A stretch of 64,000 nt of DNA, from assembly GCF_006874585.1 (NCBI RefSeq), contig NZ_CP029761.1:1127001-1191000 (forward strand), read 5' to 3'. This DNA comes from Sphingomonas sp. IC081. Its GTDB lineage: Bacteria; Pseudomonadota; Alphaproteobacteria; Sphingomonadales; Sphingomonadaceae. Shown here piece after piece: positions 7,958 through 16,025 of this stretch. A model generated the notes under the pieces. That model was not told the origin of the DNA and did not search any database. It saw nothing but the letters and a program-made list of their open reading frames with translations. A program made the translations under genes and the position numbers. Every line of letters starts with the position of its first letter. Positions within the stretch are counted from its first letter, which is position 1.

Positions 7958-8913
7958 GCGGCCAAAAACAGCAAGCGGGGCACGTACTCGCGCTTTCGGG
8001 CGGCGTTGGCGGGGCGAAGCTGGCGGCTGGACTCGCTGCAGTCATGGCGCCGGCAGATCTCACGATCGTCGTCAATACTGGAGACGATTTCGAGCATCTC
8101 GGCCTAACTATATGTCCTGACATGGATTCCGTGACTTATGCGCTCGCCGGTCTCAACGACACGCAGCGCGGTTGGGGCGTGAAGGACGAGACGTGGCAGA
8201 CCATGGCCATGCTCCGCGCGCTGGGCGAGGAGGGGTGGTTCAACCTTGGCGACCGCGACATGGCGATGCACATTGCGCGGTCATGGCGGCTGCGCGCAGG
8301 TGAGACGCTTTCTGAAGTGACGGCGCGGCTGACGCACGAACTCGGGATCGCCCATACGGTTGTGCCGATGAGCGACGATCCGGTGCGCACGCAGGTGCTT
8401 ACGGAGGCAGGCTGGACAGACTTTCAGCGCTGGTTCGTGGGGGATCAATGCGTTCCGGTGGTTTCTGATGTACGTTTCGAGGGTGCGGCGGGGGCTAAAC
8501 CCTCGTCCGGATTTGCTGACGCACTGGCACGGGAAGACCTTGCCGCCATCGTCGTCTGCCCGTCCAACCCGTTCCTCAGTGTCGATCCGATCCTTGCCGT
8601 CGACGGCGTGCGCGCTGCGCTGGCGGCGCGGCGGGTGCCGCTGATCGCAGTCTCGCCGATTGTCGGCGGAACCTCGGTGAAAGGTCCGCTGGCCAAGATG
8701 CTGGCCGAGCGCGGGCAGGCGGTGAGCAATGCGGCTATCGCTCATCACTACAGCGATCTTCTCGACCACCTCTTGATCGATCATGCCGATGAGGCCGATG
8801 TCTCTGGTTTGCAGGCACGGGGCCTCACGGTCACCGTGACGACGACAATGATGCGCGAAGCCGCCGACAGGGAAAGGCTCGCGAAGGAGGTGCTTGCCCT
8901 CGCAGGCATCTGA
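7954..8913 (+). CDS. cofD: CofD/FbiA phospho-acid transferase to FO
   Basis: 319 residues from ATG 7954, which overlaps the cofE stop. It transfers the phospho-acid from the CofC product onto FO, forming F420-0 or dehydro-F420-0. Family landmarks are LALSGGVGGAKLAAGL near the N-terminus, NTGDDFEHLGLTICPDMD (nucleotide-binding region) and CPSNPFLSVDPILAVDG near residue 205. Length is normal for the family. Like cofE it uses some rarer AT-rich codons (for instance cta, act, ata), slightly unlike the surrounding genes; this is a visual impression only. Confidence 0.94.
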   Translation: MSGQKQQAGHVLALSGGVGGAKLAAGLAAVMAPADLTIVVNTGDDFEHLGLTICPDMDSVTYALAGLNDTQRGWGVKDETWQTMAMLRALGEEGWFNLGDRDMAMHIARSWRLRAGETLSEVTARLTHELGIAHTVVPMSDDPVRTQVLTEAGWTDFQRWFVGDQCVPVVSDVRFEGAAGAKPSSGFADALAREDLAAIVVCPSNPFLSVDPILAVDGVRAALAARRVPLIAVSPIVGGTSVKGPLAKMLAERGQAVSNAAIAHHYSDLLDHLLIDHADEADVSGLQARGLTVTVTTTMMREAADRERLAKEVLALAGI

Positions 8914-8924
8914 AGGGTGAGCAG

Positions 8925-11243
8925 ATGCAGGATGATAGCCACACGCTGAAGGCATGGCTGCTGGCGGCTCCGTTGGAGGACGTCACCGCGCGGGCAAGGG
9001 CGCGGCGCGAGGCAAACGGTCCGGCGCGGATGACTTATTCGCCCAAGGTCTTCATCCCGCTGACGCGCCTTTGCATGGACGTCTGCCACTACTGCACGTT
9101 CGCGACGACGCCGTCGCGGCTCGAGGCGCCCTACCTCACGCCTGAGGAAGTGCTGGACATAGCCCGCGCCGGGGCCGCGGCGGGGTGCCGGGAGGCGCTG
9201 TTCACGCTGGGCGATGCCCCGGAGCGCCGGTATGCGGCCGCGCGGGACTGGCTGGCGGAGCGGGGCTTCGCGCGCACCGTGGACTATGTGCGCCACTGCG
9301 CCGAACTGGTGCTGAAGGAAACCGGCCTGCTGCCGCACGTCAACGCCGGTGTGCTGGAGGAAGAGGACTACCGGATGCTGCGCCCGGTCGCGGCTTCGGT
9401 GGGGCTGATGCTGGAAAGCACGTCGGAGCGGCTGCTGGAAAAGGGCATGTGCCACCATGGCTCGCCTGACAAGGTGCCGGCGCTGCGGCTCGCCTCGCTG
9501 GCAGCGGCAGGCCGCGCGCGGGTGCCGATGACCAGCGGCGTGCTGATCGGCATTGGCGAGACGGCGGAAGAACGGATCGATGCGCTTCTCGCTTTGCGTG
9601 ATCTGCACCGCGAGCATGGCCATTTGCAGGAAGTGATCGTCCAGAACTTCTGCCCCAAGCCAGGCACGAAGATGGCCCGCGCGCCGGAAGTGAGCGAGGC
9701 GGATTTCCTGCGCGTGGTCGCCGCCGCGCGCATCCTGCTGCCGGACGAAGTCTCGGTACAGGCGCCGCCCAATCTGAATGACGAGCGGCTTGTCGAACTG
9801 ATCGACGCCGGGATCGACGATTGGGGAGGGATTTCTCCGGTAACGCTCGATCATGTGAACCCGGAAGCGCCCTGGCCGGAAGTGGAGCGGCTGCGTGCGA
9901 TCTGCGCGACCAAGGGCCTGCCGCTGGTCGAGCGCCTGACGGTCTATCCGCGCTTCGTGATGAGCGAGGACCGTTCATGGCTCGATCCGGCGATCCGGCC
10001 AGCCGTGCTACGCCATGCCGATGCCGAGGGGCTGGCGCGCGACAGCGTCTGGAGCCCCGGTCTGGCCGATCAGCATGCACCGGGCAGTGTTCGCGCTCCA
10101 TTGGGGCAGTTCCATGCCGGGCCGGTGGCAGCGTCGCTCCATCGTATTCTTGATCGCGCGGCGAGCGGGGTGACGCTGAGCGAGTACGAGATCGTTGCCC
10201 TTTTCGCCACGCGCGGCGCGGCAGCGCAGGCGGTGATCGCCGCGGCCGACGCCCTGCGCGCCGAAGTCAGCGGCGATACCGTGACGTACGTCGTCAATCG
10301 CAACATCAACTACACCAACATCTGCACGCACACTTGCTCGTTCTGCGCCTTCTCGAAGACCAGCAGCAAGGCGGGTTTCCGTGACAAGCCCTACAATCTC
10401 GACTTGTCGGAAGTCGCGGGCCGCGCGCGCGAAGCGGTGGAGCGCGGGGCGACCGAAGTCTGTCTGCAAGGGGGCATCCACCCGAGCTATACCGGCGAAA
10501 CCTACCTTTCGATCCTGCGCGAAGTGAAAGCGGCGTGCCCGGACCTTCATGTCCATGCCTTCTCCCCGCTGGAAGTAAGCCAGGGGGCGCGTACGCTGGG
10601 CATGCCGGTGCGGGACTATCTGGCGATGCTGAAGGATGCAGGGCTGGGCTCGCTGCCCGGTACGGCGGCCGAGATCCTCTGCGACGACATTCGCGAGCAG
10701 ATCTGCCCGGGCAAGCTGACCACGCAGGAATGGCTGGATGTGGTCGGCACCGCGCATGCTGTCGGCCTGCCGACGACGTCCACGGTGATGTTCGGTCACC
10801 TCGAAGGCATCGGGCACTGGGCGCGGCACCTGCTGGCGCTGCGCAATCTCCAGCTCGAAACCGGCGGCATCACCGAATTCGTGCCGCTGCCGCTCGTGCA
10901 CATGGAAGCGCCCTTCTACCGGCGTGGACAGTGCCGCAAGGGGCCGACCTGGCGCGAGGCGGTAATGATGCACGCGGTGGCGCGTCTGGCGCTGAATGGG
11001 GCGATCAACTCGATCCAGTGCTCCTGGGTGAAACTGGGCATGGACGGGGCCGCCGCCGTGCTGGCAGCGGGCGCCAACGACCTTGGCGGTGTGCTGATGG
11101 ATGAAAGCATCAGCCGCGCCGCAGGGGCAGCACACGGGCAGGGGGTGACGATCGCGGAACTGCGCACGGCGGCGGAAAGCGTGGGGCGCACATTGAAGCA
11201 GCGTACCACGCTTTACGGCGAAGTGGCATTGGAAGCTGTTTGA
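8925..11243 (+). CDS. fbiC: FO synthase, fused CofG-CofH radical SAM enzyme
   Basis: 772 residues, the length of actinobacterial FbiC. It makes the deazaflavin chromophore FO from tyrosine and the ribityl-diaminouracil intermediate of riboflavin synthesis. Two radical-SAM cysteine triads are visible: C50/C54/C57 in the CofG-like N-terminal half and C467/C471/C474 in the CofH-like C-terminal half. Both halves look complete, e.g. VNAGVLEEEDYRML in the first and CLQGGIHPSYTGE in the second. The gene starts 11 bases after cofD with an aagggtgag site and is the last gene of the plus-strand arm. It ends 9 bases from the convergent VOC gene. Confidence 0.96.
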   Translation: MQDDSHTLKAWLLAAPLEDVTARARARREANGPARMTYSPKVFIPLTRLCMDVCHYCTFATTPSRLEAPYLTPEEVLDIARAGAAAGCREALFTLGDAPERRYAAARDWLAERGFARTVDYVRHCAELVLKETGLLPHVNAGVLEEEDYRMLRPVAASVGLMLESTSERLLEKGMCHHGSPDKVPALRLASLAAAGRARVPMTSGVLIGIGETAEERIDALLALRDLHREHGHLQEVIVQNFCPKPGTKMARAPEVSEADFLRVVAAARILLPDEVSVQAPPNLNDERLVELIDAGIDDWGGISPVTLDHVNPEAPWPEVERLRAICATKGLPLVERLTVYPRFVMSEDRSWLDPAIRPAVLRHADAEGLARDSVWSPGLADQHAPGSVRAPLGQFHAGPVAASLHRILDRAASGVTLSEYEIVALFATRGAAAQAVIAAADALRAEVSGDTVTYVVNRNINYTNICTHTCSFCAFSKTSSKAGFRDKPYNLDLSEVAGRAREAVERGATEVCLQGGIHPSYTGETYLSILREVKAACPDLHVHAFSPLEVSQGARTLGMPVRDYLAMLKDAGLGSLPGTAAEILCDDIREQICPGKLTTQEWLDVVGTAHAVGLPTTSTVMFGHLEGIGHWARHLLALRNLQLETGGITEFVPLPLVHMEAPFYRRGQCRKGPTWREAVMMHAVARLALNGAINSIQCSWVKLGMDGAAAVLAAGANDLGGVLMDESISRAAGAAHGQGVTIAELRTAAESVGRTLKQRTTLYGEVALEAV

Positions 11244-11252
11244 ACCGGGACC

Positions 11253-11726
11253 TTACATGGCCTTGATCTGCTGCCACATGGCTTCGGGCATCCAGGTGTA
11301 TTCGATGTAGTGCCCGAAGACCTTGCGGGCATCGAGGTAGAGGAACTTCAGCGCGTCCGGATTGTCGTCAGGTTCGCGCTCCATGGCGATGGGAAACTCC
11401 TGGCTGTCGACCCGTTTGCGAAAGTCCGGCCAGTCGTCCACCCCAAAGCAGATATGGTGGAAGCGCAGCGCTCCACCGTTCGACTGGCAACCTGCGTAGA
11501 TGCCCACTTCGTCGATCTCGTTTTCGATCAGTTCGATCTGGAGTTCGCCGATCCAGATGAAGCAGATCCGCCCCTTCTGGCGCTTCAGGCCCTGCGGCGT
11601 GAGCACTTGCTGGTCCACCGGGATGATCACCGGTTCACGGACGAGCCCGCGCCCGCGGAACAGGTCGATTCCGGCTTCAAGATTGTCGCAGACGTAGGCG
11701 TTCTGGTAATGGCGGCCTTCAAGCAT
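11253..11726 (-). CDS. VOC (glyoxalase/dioxygenase fold) family protein
   Basis: 157 residues from ATG 11726 (site aggagag). A paired beta-alpha-beta-beta-beta fold is suggested by HYQNAYVCDNLEAGIDLF at the start, RFHHICFGVDDW in the middle and a final YIEYTW strand, giving His, His and Glu as possible metal ligands. Family members include lyases, isomerases and dioxygenases, so the reaction is not assigned. It lies 80 bases downstream of the sulfotransferase on the same strand, with a stable hairpin between them, so the two may be expressed at different levels from one promoter. Confidence 0.75.
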   Translation of the reverse strand: MLEGRHYQNAYVCDNLEAGIDLFRGRGLVREPVIIPVDQQVLTPQGLKRQKGRICFIWIGELQIELIENEIDEVGIYAGCQSNGGALRFHHICFGVDDWPDFRKRVDSQEFPIAMEREPDDNPDALKFLYLDARKVFGHYIEYTWMPEAMWQQIKAM

Positions 11727-11758
11727 CGGTCTCTCCTGAAGTCTTGCGCAAGCCCCTG

Positions 11759-11788
11759 GACCCGTCGCCCCGGCGAGGGCGACGGGTC
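11759..11788. terminator. Perfect inverted repeat between sulfotransferase and VOC genes
   Basis: Eleven-base arms GACCCGTCGCC and GGCGACGGGTC are separated by eight bases. There is no T-run on the minus strand, so it may be an attenuator, an RNA-stabilising hairpin or a degenerate REP-like element rather than a simple terminator. Confidence 0.5.
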
Positions 11789-11806
11789 TGGAAGGAGCTC
11801 GCCGTC

Positions 11807-12988
11807 TCAGCCCTCGCGGGCGACGTCGTAGCGCGAAAGATAGCGTTCGAAGAGCGGTTCGAGTTCGGCCTTGTCGATGCCGTACTGGGCCAGCTTGTAT
11901 TCGTGCTTGCCGAACTTGTCCTGCGGGTTGTCGTCCACCCACTGCTGGATCCCGGCCTCGGCCTCGGCGGTCCATTCGTCGCCCAGTTGCCGGTAGACCT
12001 TTTTCATGGTGCCGATCGGATCGGCCGTCATATCGGCGTAGTGGACGTCGATAATCTTGTCCTCGCCATGCCTGTCACGGAAATCCATGATCCGGTTGGC
12101 GTGCTCGGCGGCCTGCCAGGTGTAGTTTTCCTTGAGCCACGCGGTATCCGGCTTGCCCATGTGTGCCATGTGGCTGAGCGAGATGATCGAGCAGAGCGAA
12201 CCGGTGGCGGTGAAGGGATCGCGGTGCGCCCAGAGCACGCGGGCGTCGGGATAGACCTTGAAGATCGTCTCCAGCCATAGCGCATGGCTGGGCTTCTTCA
12301 CGTTCCACACGCCGCCGGCGTTCTGCTGGAGCACTTGCAGGAACTTCTTGTGGTATTCGTAGGCGCTGGTCATGTCGCAGGAGAAGATGAATTCCTTGTA
12401 GCCCGGCAGCTTGCCCTTGGAATCGATCATCAGTGTCTTGAAGTCGTGCGCCATGAAGAACACGCACTCGTTCGGATAGACGGCCGAGCCGCGATAGTAC
12501 TTGCCCATCGCCGGATTGGCCTCGAGCATCGCCTTTTCCTGCGCCAGACGGGCCTGCGCGCGCGGATCGGTGGTGAGCAGTTCCTTCGAGGCGACCGGCG
12601 GGACCGGATCGTCGATTTCCCAGGTCAGCGGCGAGCGGCGCGCCGGGTCGGCGGCGAGCAGGTTCGAGAGCAGCGTGGTGCCGGTGCGCGGCACGCCCAT
12701 CACGAAGACCGGCTTTTCGACCGGGCGACTGAGCAATTCAGGGTTCTGGCGCAGGTAGTCGGAGATCTTCAGGCGGCCGCGCAGATAGTGCACGATGTCC
12801 GCCTTCGCGCGGGCTATACCGCCCTCGGTATATTGACCGCGCGCGATGCCGGCGTTGAAATCGCCCACAAGAACGTCGAAGCCTTCGCGCCATGTGTCGT
12901 TGTCGAAGGTGTGGATGCCGGTCTCGTTCATCGCCTGTTCGACGAGTGCATCACCGACGAGTTTGTCCATCGTGAGGTGTTCGGTCAT
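11807..12988 (-). CDS. PAPS-dependent sulfotransferase family protein
   Basis: 393 residues from ATG 12988 (site agagga). It should transfer sulfate from PAPS to a hydroxyl of a small molecule in the cytoplasm. The 5'-phosphosulfate loop VFVMGVPRTGTTLL (94-107) and the 3'-phosphate motif VLWAHRDP (251-258) followed by Ser residues at 264-270 are both intact. The N-terminal 90 residues are helical and typical of the bacterial sulfotransferase_3 group often found beside lipid and steroid catabolic genes. The cysD-cysNC-cysQ operon 6 kb away could supply PAPS and remove PAP. The acceptor is unknown. Confidence 0.85.
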   Translation of the reverse strand: MTEHLTMDKLVGDALVEQAMNETGIHTFDNDTWREGFDVLVGDFNAGIARGQYTEGGIARAKADIVHYLRGRLKISDYLRQNPELLSRPVEKPVFVMGVPRTGTTLLSNLLAADPARRSPLTWEIDDPVPPVASKELLTTDPRAQARLAQEKAMLEANPAMGKYYRGSAVYPNECVFFMAHDFKTLMIDSKGKLPGYKEFIFSCDMTSAYEYHKKFLQVLQQNAGGVWNVKKPSHALWLETIFKVYPDARVLWAHRDPFTATGSLCSIISLSHMAHMGKPDTAWLKENYTWQAAEHANRIMDFRDRHGEDKIIDVHYADMTADPIGTMKKVYRQLGDEWTAEAEAGIQQWVDDNPQDKFGKHEYKLAQYGIDKAELEPLFERYLSRYDVAREG

Positions 12989-13135
12989 TTCGTGATCCTC
13001 TTTCCCGTGTCTCGGCGCGGGCCGCTGCGGCGACCTCATCGCCATGAGATAGCCAGCGGGAGAGCCGCCTTGGCAATGCGGCTGACATGACGGATCAGGA
13101 CGTAATGTCGAATATTGGCCAAGACCCGCCGCCCC

Positions 13136-14032
13136 TCATGCTGCGGCGGAGGCCATCGAGGACAAGGCGCGCGCCTGCCGCTGGCGGAACGTGCTGGGGC
13201 TGGCGCCCACTGCACGGCGAAACGCGAACGTGAAGCTGGAGGGGGAGGCAAAGCCCATGGCGAAGGCGACCGTCTTCACGCTTTCGCCTTCCATCAACAG
13301 GCGTTTGGCGGCTTCCATCCGGCGCTGTTCGATATAGTCGCCGATCGAGCAGGCGCGGCTGACGCGAAAGCCGCGGGTCAACTGACGCACGGAGAGCCCG
13401 CACATGTCGGCCAGATCCTTGAGCGACGGGGAAGTGAGGTCGCTGGCCAGCCGTTCCTCGATCAGGCGCAGCCGCCAGCCGGAAAGGCCGCCGGTCATCG
13501 GCCTTTCGGCAACTTCGAGGCCGTAGCGCCCGAGCTCGATGGCCAGTTCGCCGCCCAGCAGTTCCAGCATGCGCTGCGCGGCAAGGCCGGGGTGGCGCAC
13601 TTCGGCGGTGATGCGGAACAGCAGCGCCCGCACATGCGCGCTGCCGATGTCGAGCGCTGCGGCGAGGTGCGCATCGTCCCACGGCAGTTCTCGGCCGAGC
13701 AGGTCGTGCACCAACGCGGCGTCGATGGTGCAGACCAGGGAGGCTTGCCGGCCGCTGCCGCCGCGAATGTAGAGCGCCTCTCCGGGGGGGATCGCAAAGA
13801 TGTCGCCCAGACGTTCGAACCGGTGCGGGCCCCAGCGCTCGCGATAGCCGCCGCGCGAGTCCAGCGGGCGCGGGGTCAGGCACATGTTGACATGATAGCC
13901 CGAGCCGAGGGCATGGCGCGTGTCGGTCGGTTCGGGAATGTCGAACCGCACGATCTGCGCGGTGATTCCGGCTGCGGAAAGTTCCGCGTCGACAATCATC
14001 GTCGGCGAATGGGCAAGTTGCGTTTCGGGCAT
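13136..14032 (-). CDS. AraC-family transcriptional regulator
   Basis: 298 residues. The C-terminal about 95 residues hold two helix-turn-helix units (SLKDLADMCGLSVRQLTRGF and SVKTVAFAMGFASPSSFTFA), followed by the family ending AVGASPSTFRQRQ. The N-terminal 180 residues form a probable effector-binding cupin-like domain. ATG 14032 has a ggagag site. It is divergent from the SDR-ADH-MBL operon across 167 bases and is the natural candidate to control it; it could also affect the sulfotransferase gene downstream on its own strand. Confidence 0.9.
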   Translation of the reverse strand: MPETQLAHSPTMIVDAELSAAGITAQIVRFDIPEPTDTRHALGSGYHVNMCLTPRPLDSRGGYRERWGPHRFERLGDIFAIPPGEALYIRGGSGRQASLVCTIDAALVHDLLGRELPWDDAHLAAALDIGSAHVRALLFRITAEVRHPGLAAQRMLELLGGELAIELGRYGLEVAERPMTGGLSGWRLRLIEERLASDLTSPSLKDLADMCGLSVRQLTRGFRVSRACSIGDYIEQRRMEAAKRLLMEGESVKTVAFAMGFASPSSFTFAFRRAVGASPSTFRQRQARALSSMASAAA

Positions 14033-14199
14033 GGCAGGCTCTCCGGGGCGTGTCGGGTCGCTGGCCCGAATTCGTGTCCCTGATGCTTGGATAGGGCCCG
14101 AACTCTACGATTGCCACACTTGCGGGACAAGCCGCCCACGGGAAACATCGCGCCAACGAAAGTACCGGCAGGAAAGTCGGTGGAGGGATCGAGGAGAGA

Positions 14200-14994
14200 A
14201 TGATGGCCAAGGGCCTTTTTGACTGCACGGGCAAGGTGACGGTGGTGACCGGCGGCAACGGCGGTATCGGCTTCGGCTTCGCCATGGGCGTGGCCAAGAT
14301 GGGCGGCGATCTGGCGATCTGGGCGCGCAACGCGGAAAAGAGCGCGAAGGCCAAGGCCGAACTGGAAGCGGCCGGCGCGGGCAGGGTGATCGCCTATCAG
14401 GTCGACGTTTCGGAAGAAGCCAACATCAAGGCCGGTTACGAGCAGGTGATGGCCGATTTCGGCCGGGTGGACTGCGTGTTCGCCAACTCCGGTGCAAGCC
14501 CGCGCTACAACTCGGCCTTCGAGATGCCGACCGAGCATTGGTACGAATTCCAGAAGACCGCGCTGGACGGTGCGTTCTTCACGCTGCGTGAAGGCGCGCG
14601 GTTGATGAAGGAGCGCGTGGAGGCGGGAGACCAAAGCGGCGGCAGCCTTGTCGCCTGTGGTTCGCTCTCGCTGTTCCAGGGTCTGCCGGGCAAGATGGAA
14701 TATGCCGCATCGAAGGCGGCGGTGGCGGCGGCGATCCGCTGTCTGGCCATCGAGCTGGCTCCGCTGGGCATTCGCGCCAACGTCGTGGCGCCGGGCCTCG
14801 TCATCACGCCGATGATGGGCGAGGGCGCCCGCGCCGATGCCGTGGCCGCGCATTTCGCGCCGACGATCCCGATGAAGCGCACCGGCTATCCGGCCGACTT
14901 CGAGGGCATCGGCGCCTATCTTTGCTCGGACGCAAGTTCGTTCATGACCGGCGAGACGGTCACGATCGACGGCGGCTACATGGTGCGCCCGTAA
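14200..14994 (+). CDS. Short-chain dehydrogenase/reductase
   Basis: 264 residues; ATG 14203 is also possible and is better spaced from the gaggag site at 14191. The cofactor loop TGGNGGIG (17-24), a Ser near ACGSLSL and the catalytic YAASK are present, and the C-terminus TVTIDGGYMVRP is typical. It is the first of three tightly spaced genes (SDR, zinc alcohol dehydrogenase, metallo-beta-lactamase-fold protein; gaps 22 and 1 bases), so it likely handles the same alcohol/ketone substrate. Confidence 0.88.
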   Translation: MMAKGLFDCTGKVTVVTGGNGGIGFGFAMGVAKMGGDLAIWARNAEKSAKAKAELEAAGAGRVIAYQVDVSEEANIKAGYEQVMADFGRVDCVFANSGASPRYNSAFEMPTEHWYEFQKTALDGAFFTLREGARLMKERVEAGDQSGGSLVACGSLSLFQGLPGKMEYAASKAAVAAAIRCLAIELAPLGIRANVVAPGLVITPMMGEGARADAVAAHFAPTIPMKRTGYPADFEGIGAYLCSDASSFMTGETVTIDGGYMVRP

Positions 14995-15016
14995 GCGGGG
15001 CTTGGGGAGAGACGTG

Positions 15017-16024
15017 ATGGAATTGCTCAAGATCCATGGGCAAGGCGACGTTCGCCTCGATGCCTACGAACGTCCGGCGGCCGGGCCGAAGGACGTGGTC
15101 GTCAGGATGAAGTCGGTTGGCATCTGCGGATCGGACCTGTCCTACATCAAGATGGGCGGCATTCCGCCGGGCGTGGAGACCGCGCTGGGCCATGAAGGCG
15201 CGGGCGAGGTGATGGAAGTCGGCGCCGAAGTCGCCGGGATCGCGGTGGGCGATGCCGTCATCGTCAACCCGATGATGACGCCCAGCAACATCGGTTCGGG
15301 CGGCCCGGAAGGCGCGTTCACGCAGGAACTGCTGGTGCGCGAGGCGCGCCTCGGCGATTCCATCCTGCCGATCCCCGAGGGCATTTCCTACGACGTGGCC
15401 GCGATGTGCGAGCCGCTGGCCGTGGCCATGCACGGCGTCAACCGCGCCGATGTGAAGCCGGGTGACAAGGTCGTCGTGTTCGGCTGCGGGCCGATCGGGC
15501 TTGGCATGTTGCTCTGGCTGGTCGATCGCGGCGTGACCGATGTCGTCGCGCTGGACCTTTCCGAAGAGCGTCTGGAACGCGCGCGGGCGCTGGGCGTGCA
15601 GGCTGCGCTCGATCCCACGAAGGTCGATCTGCGGGCGGAACTGGCGAAACTGCACGGCGAAGTGCCCAGCTACGGCCGCGTGGGCGTGGGCACCGATGCC
15701 TTCATCGACGCGGCGGGCGCGCCCAACATCCTGACCGATGTGATCATGATGGCCAAGCTGCATGCCAGGCTGGTCATCACCGCCGCCTACATGCGGCCCA
15801 TCGAGTTCCCGGTCGGCCGCATGCTGACCAGCGAGATGACGATCACCACGGCGGTCGGCTATCCCACCGAAATGCCTGAAGTTGTCGCCGCCATGCCCCG
15901 CCTGAAGGACAAGATCGCGCCGATGATCAGCCACAAGCTGCCGTTCAGCGAAATCATGAAGGGCCTGGAAATTGCCGCCACGCCGCAGTCCGCCAAAGTC
16001 ATGATCGGGATCGAGGAGGCTTGA
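15017..16024 (+). CDS. Medium-chain zinc-dependent alcohol dehydrogenase
   Basis: 335 residues from ATG 15017 (site ggggagag); the TTG at 15002 is not needed. Catalytic-zinc ligands are visible as C37 (GICGSD), H59/E60 (GHEGAGEV) and E132 (CEPLA), and the Rossmann loop is GCGPIG (156-161). The four-cysteine structural-zinc loop found in classical horse-liver-type enzymes is absent between residues 85 and 110, as in some sorbitol/threonine dehydrogenase-like members. It oxidises a secondary or primary alcohol with NAD(P); the substrate is unknown. It is translated as part of the three-gene operon. Confidence 0.88.
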   Translation: MELLKIHGQGDVRLDAYERPAAGPKDVVVRMKSVGICGSDLSYIKMGGIPPGVETALGHEGAGEVMEVGAEVAGIAVGDAVIVNPMMTPSNIGSGGPEGAFTQELLVREARLGDSILPIPEGISYDVAAMCEPLAVAMHGVNRADVKPGDKVVVFGCGPIGLGMLLWLVDRGVTDVVALDLSEERLERARALGVQAALDPTKVDLRAELAKLHGEVPSYGRVGVGTDAFIDAAGAPNILTDVIMMAKLHARLVITAAYMRPIEFPVGRMLTSEMTITTAVGYPTEMPEVVAAMPRLKDKIAPMISHKLPFSEIMKGLEIAATPQSAKVMIGIEEA

Positions 16025-16025
16025 G

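Noticed and set aside
8925..11243. FbiC as two separate CofG and CofH genes broken by an error
   Set aside because: A single uninterrupted frame holds both cysteine triads, as in known FbiC proteins.
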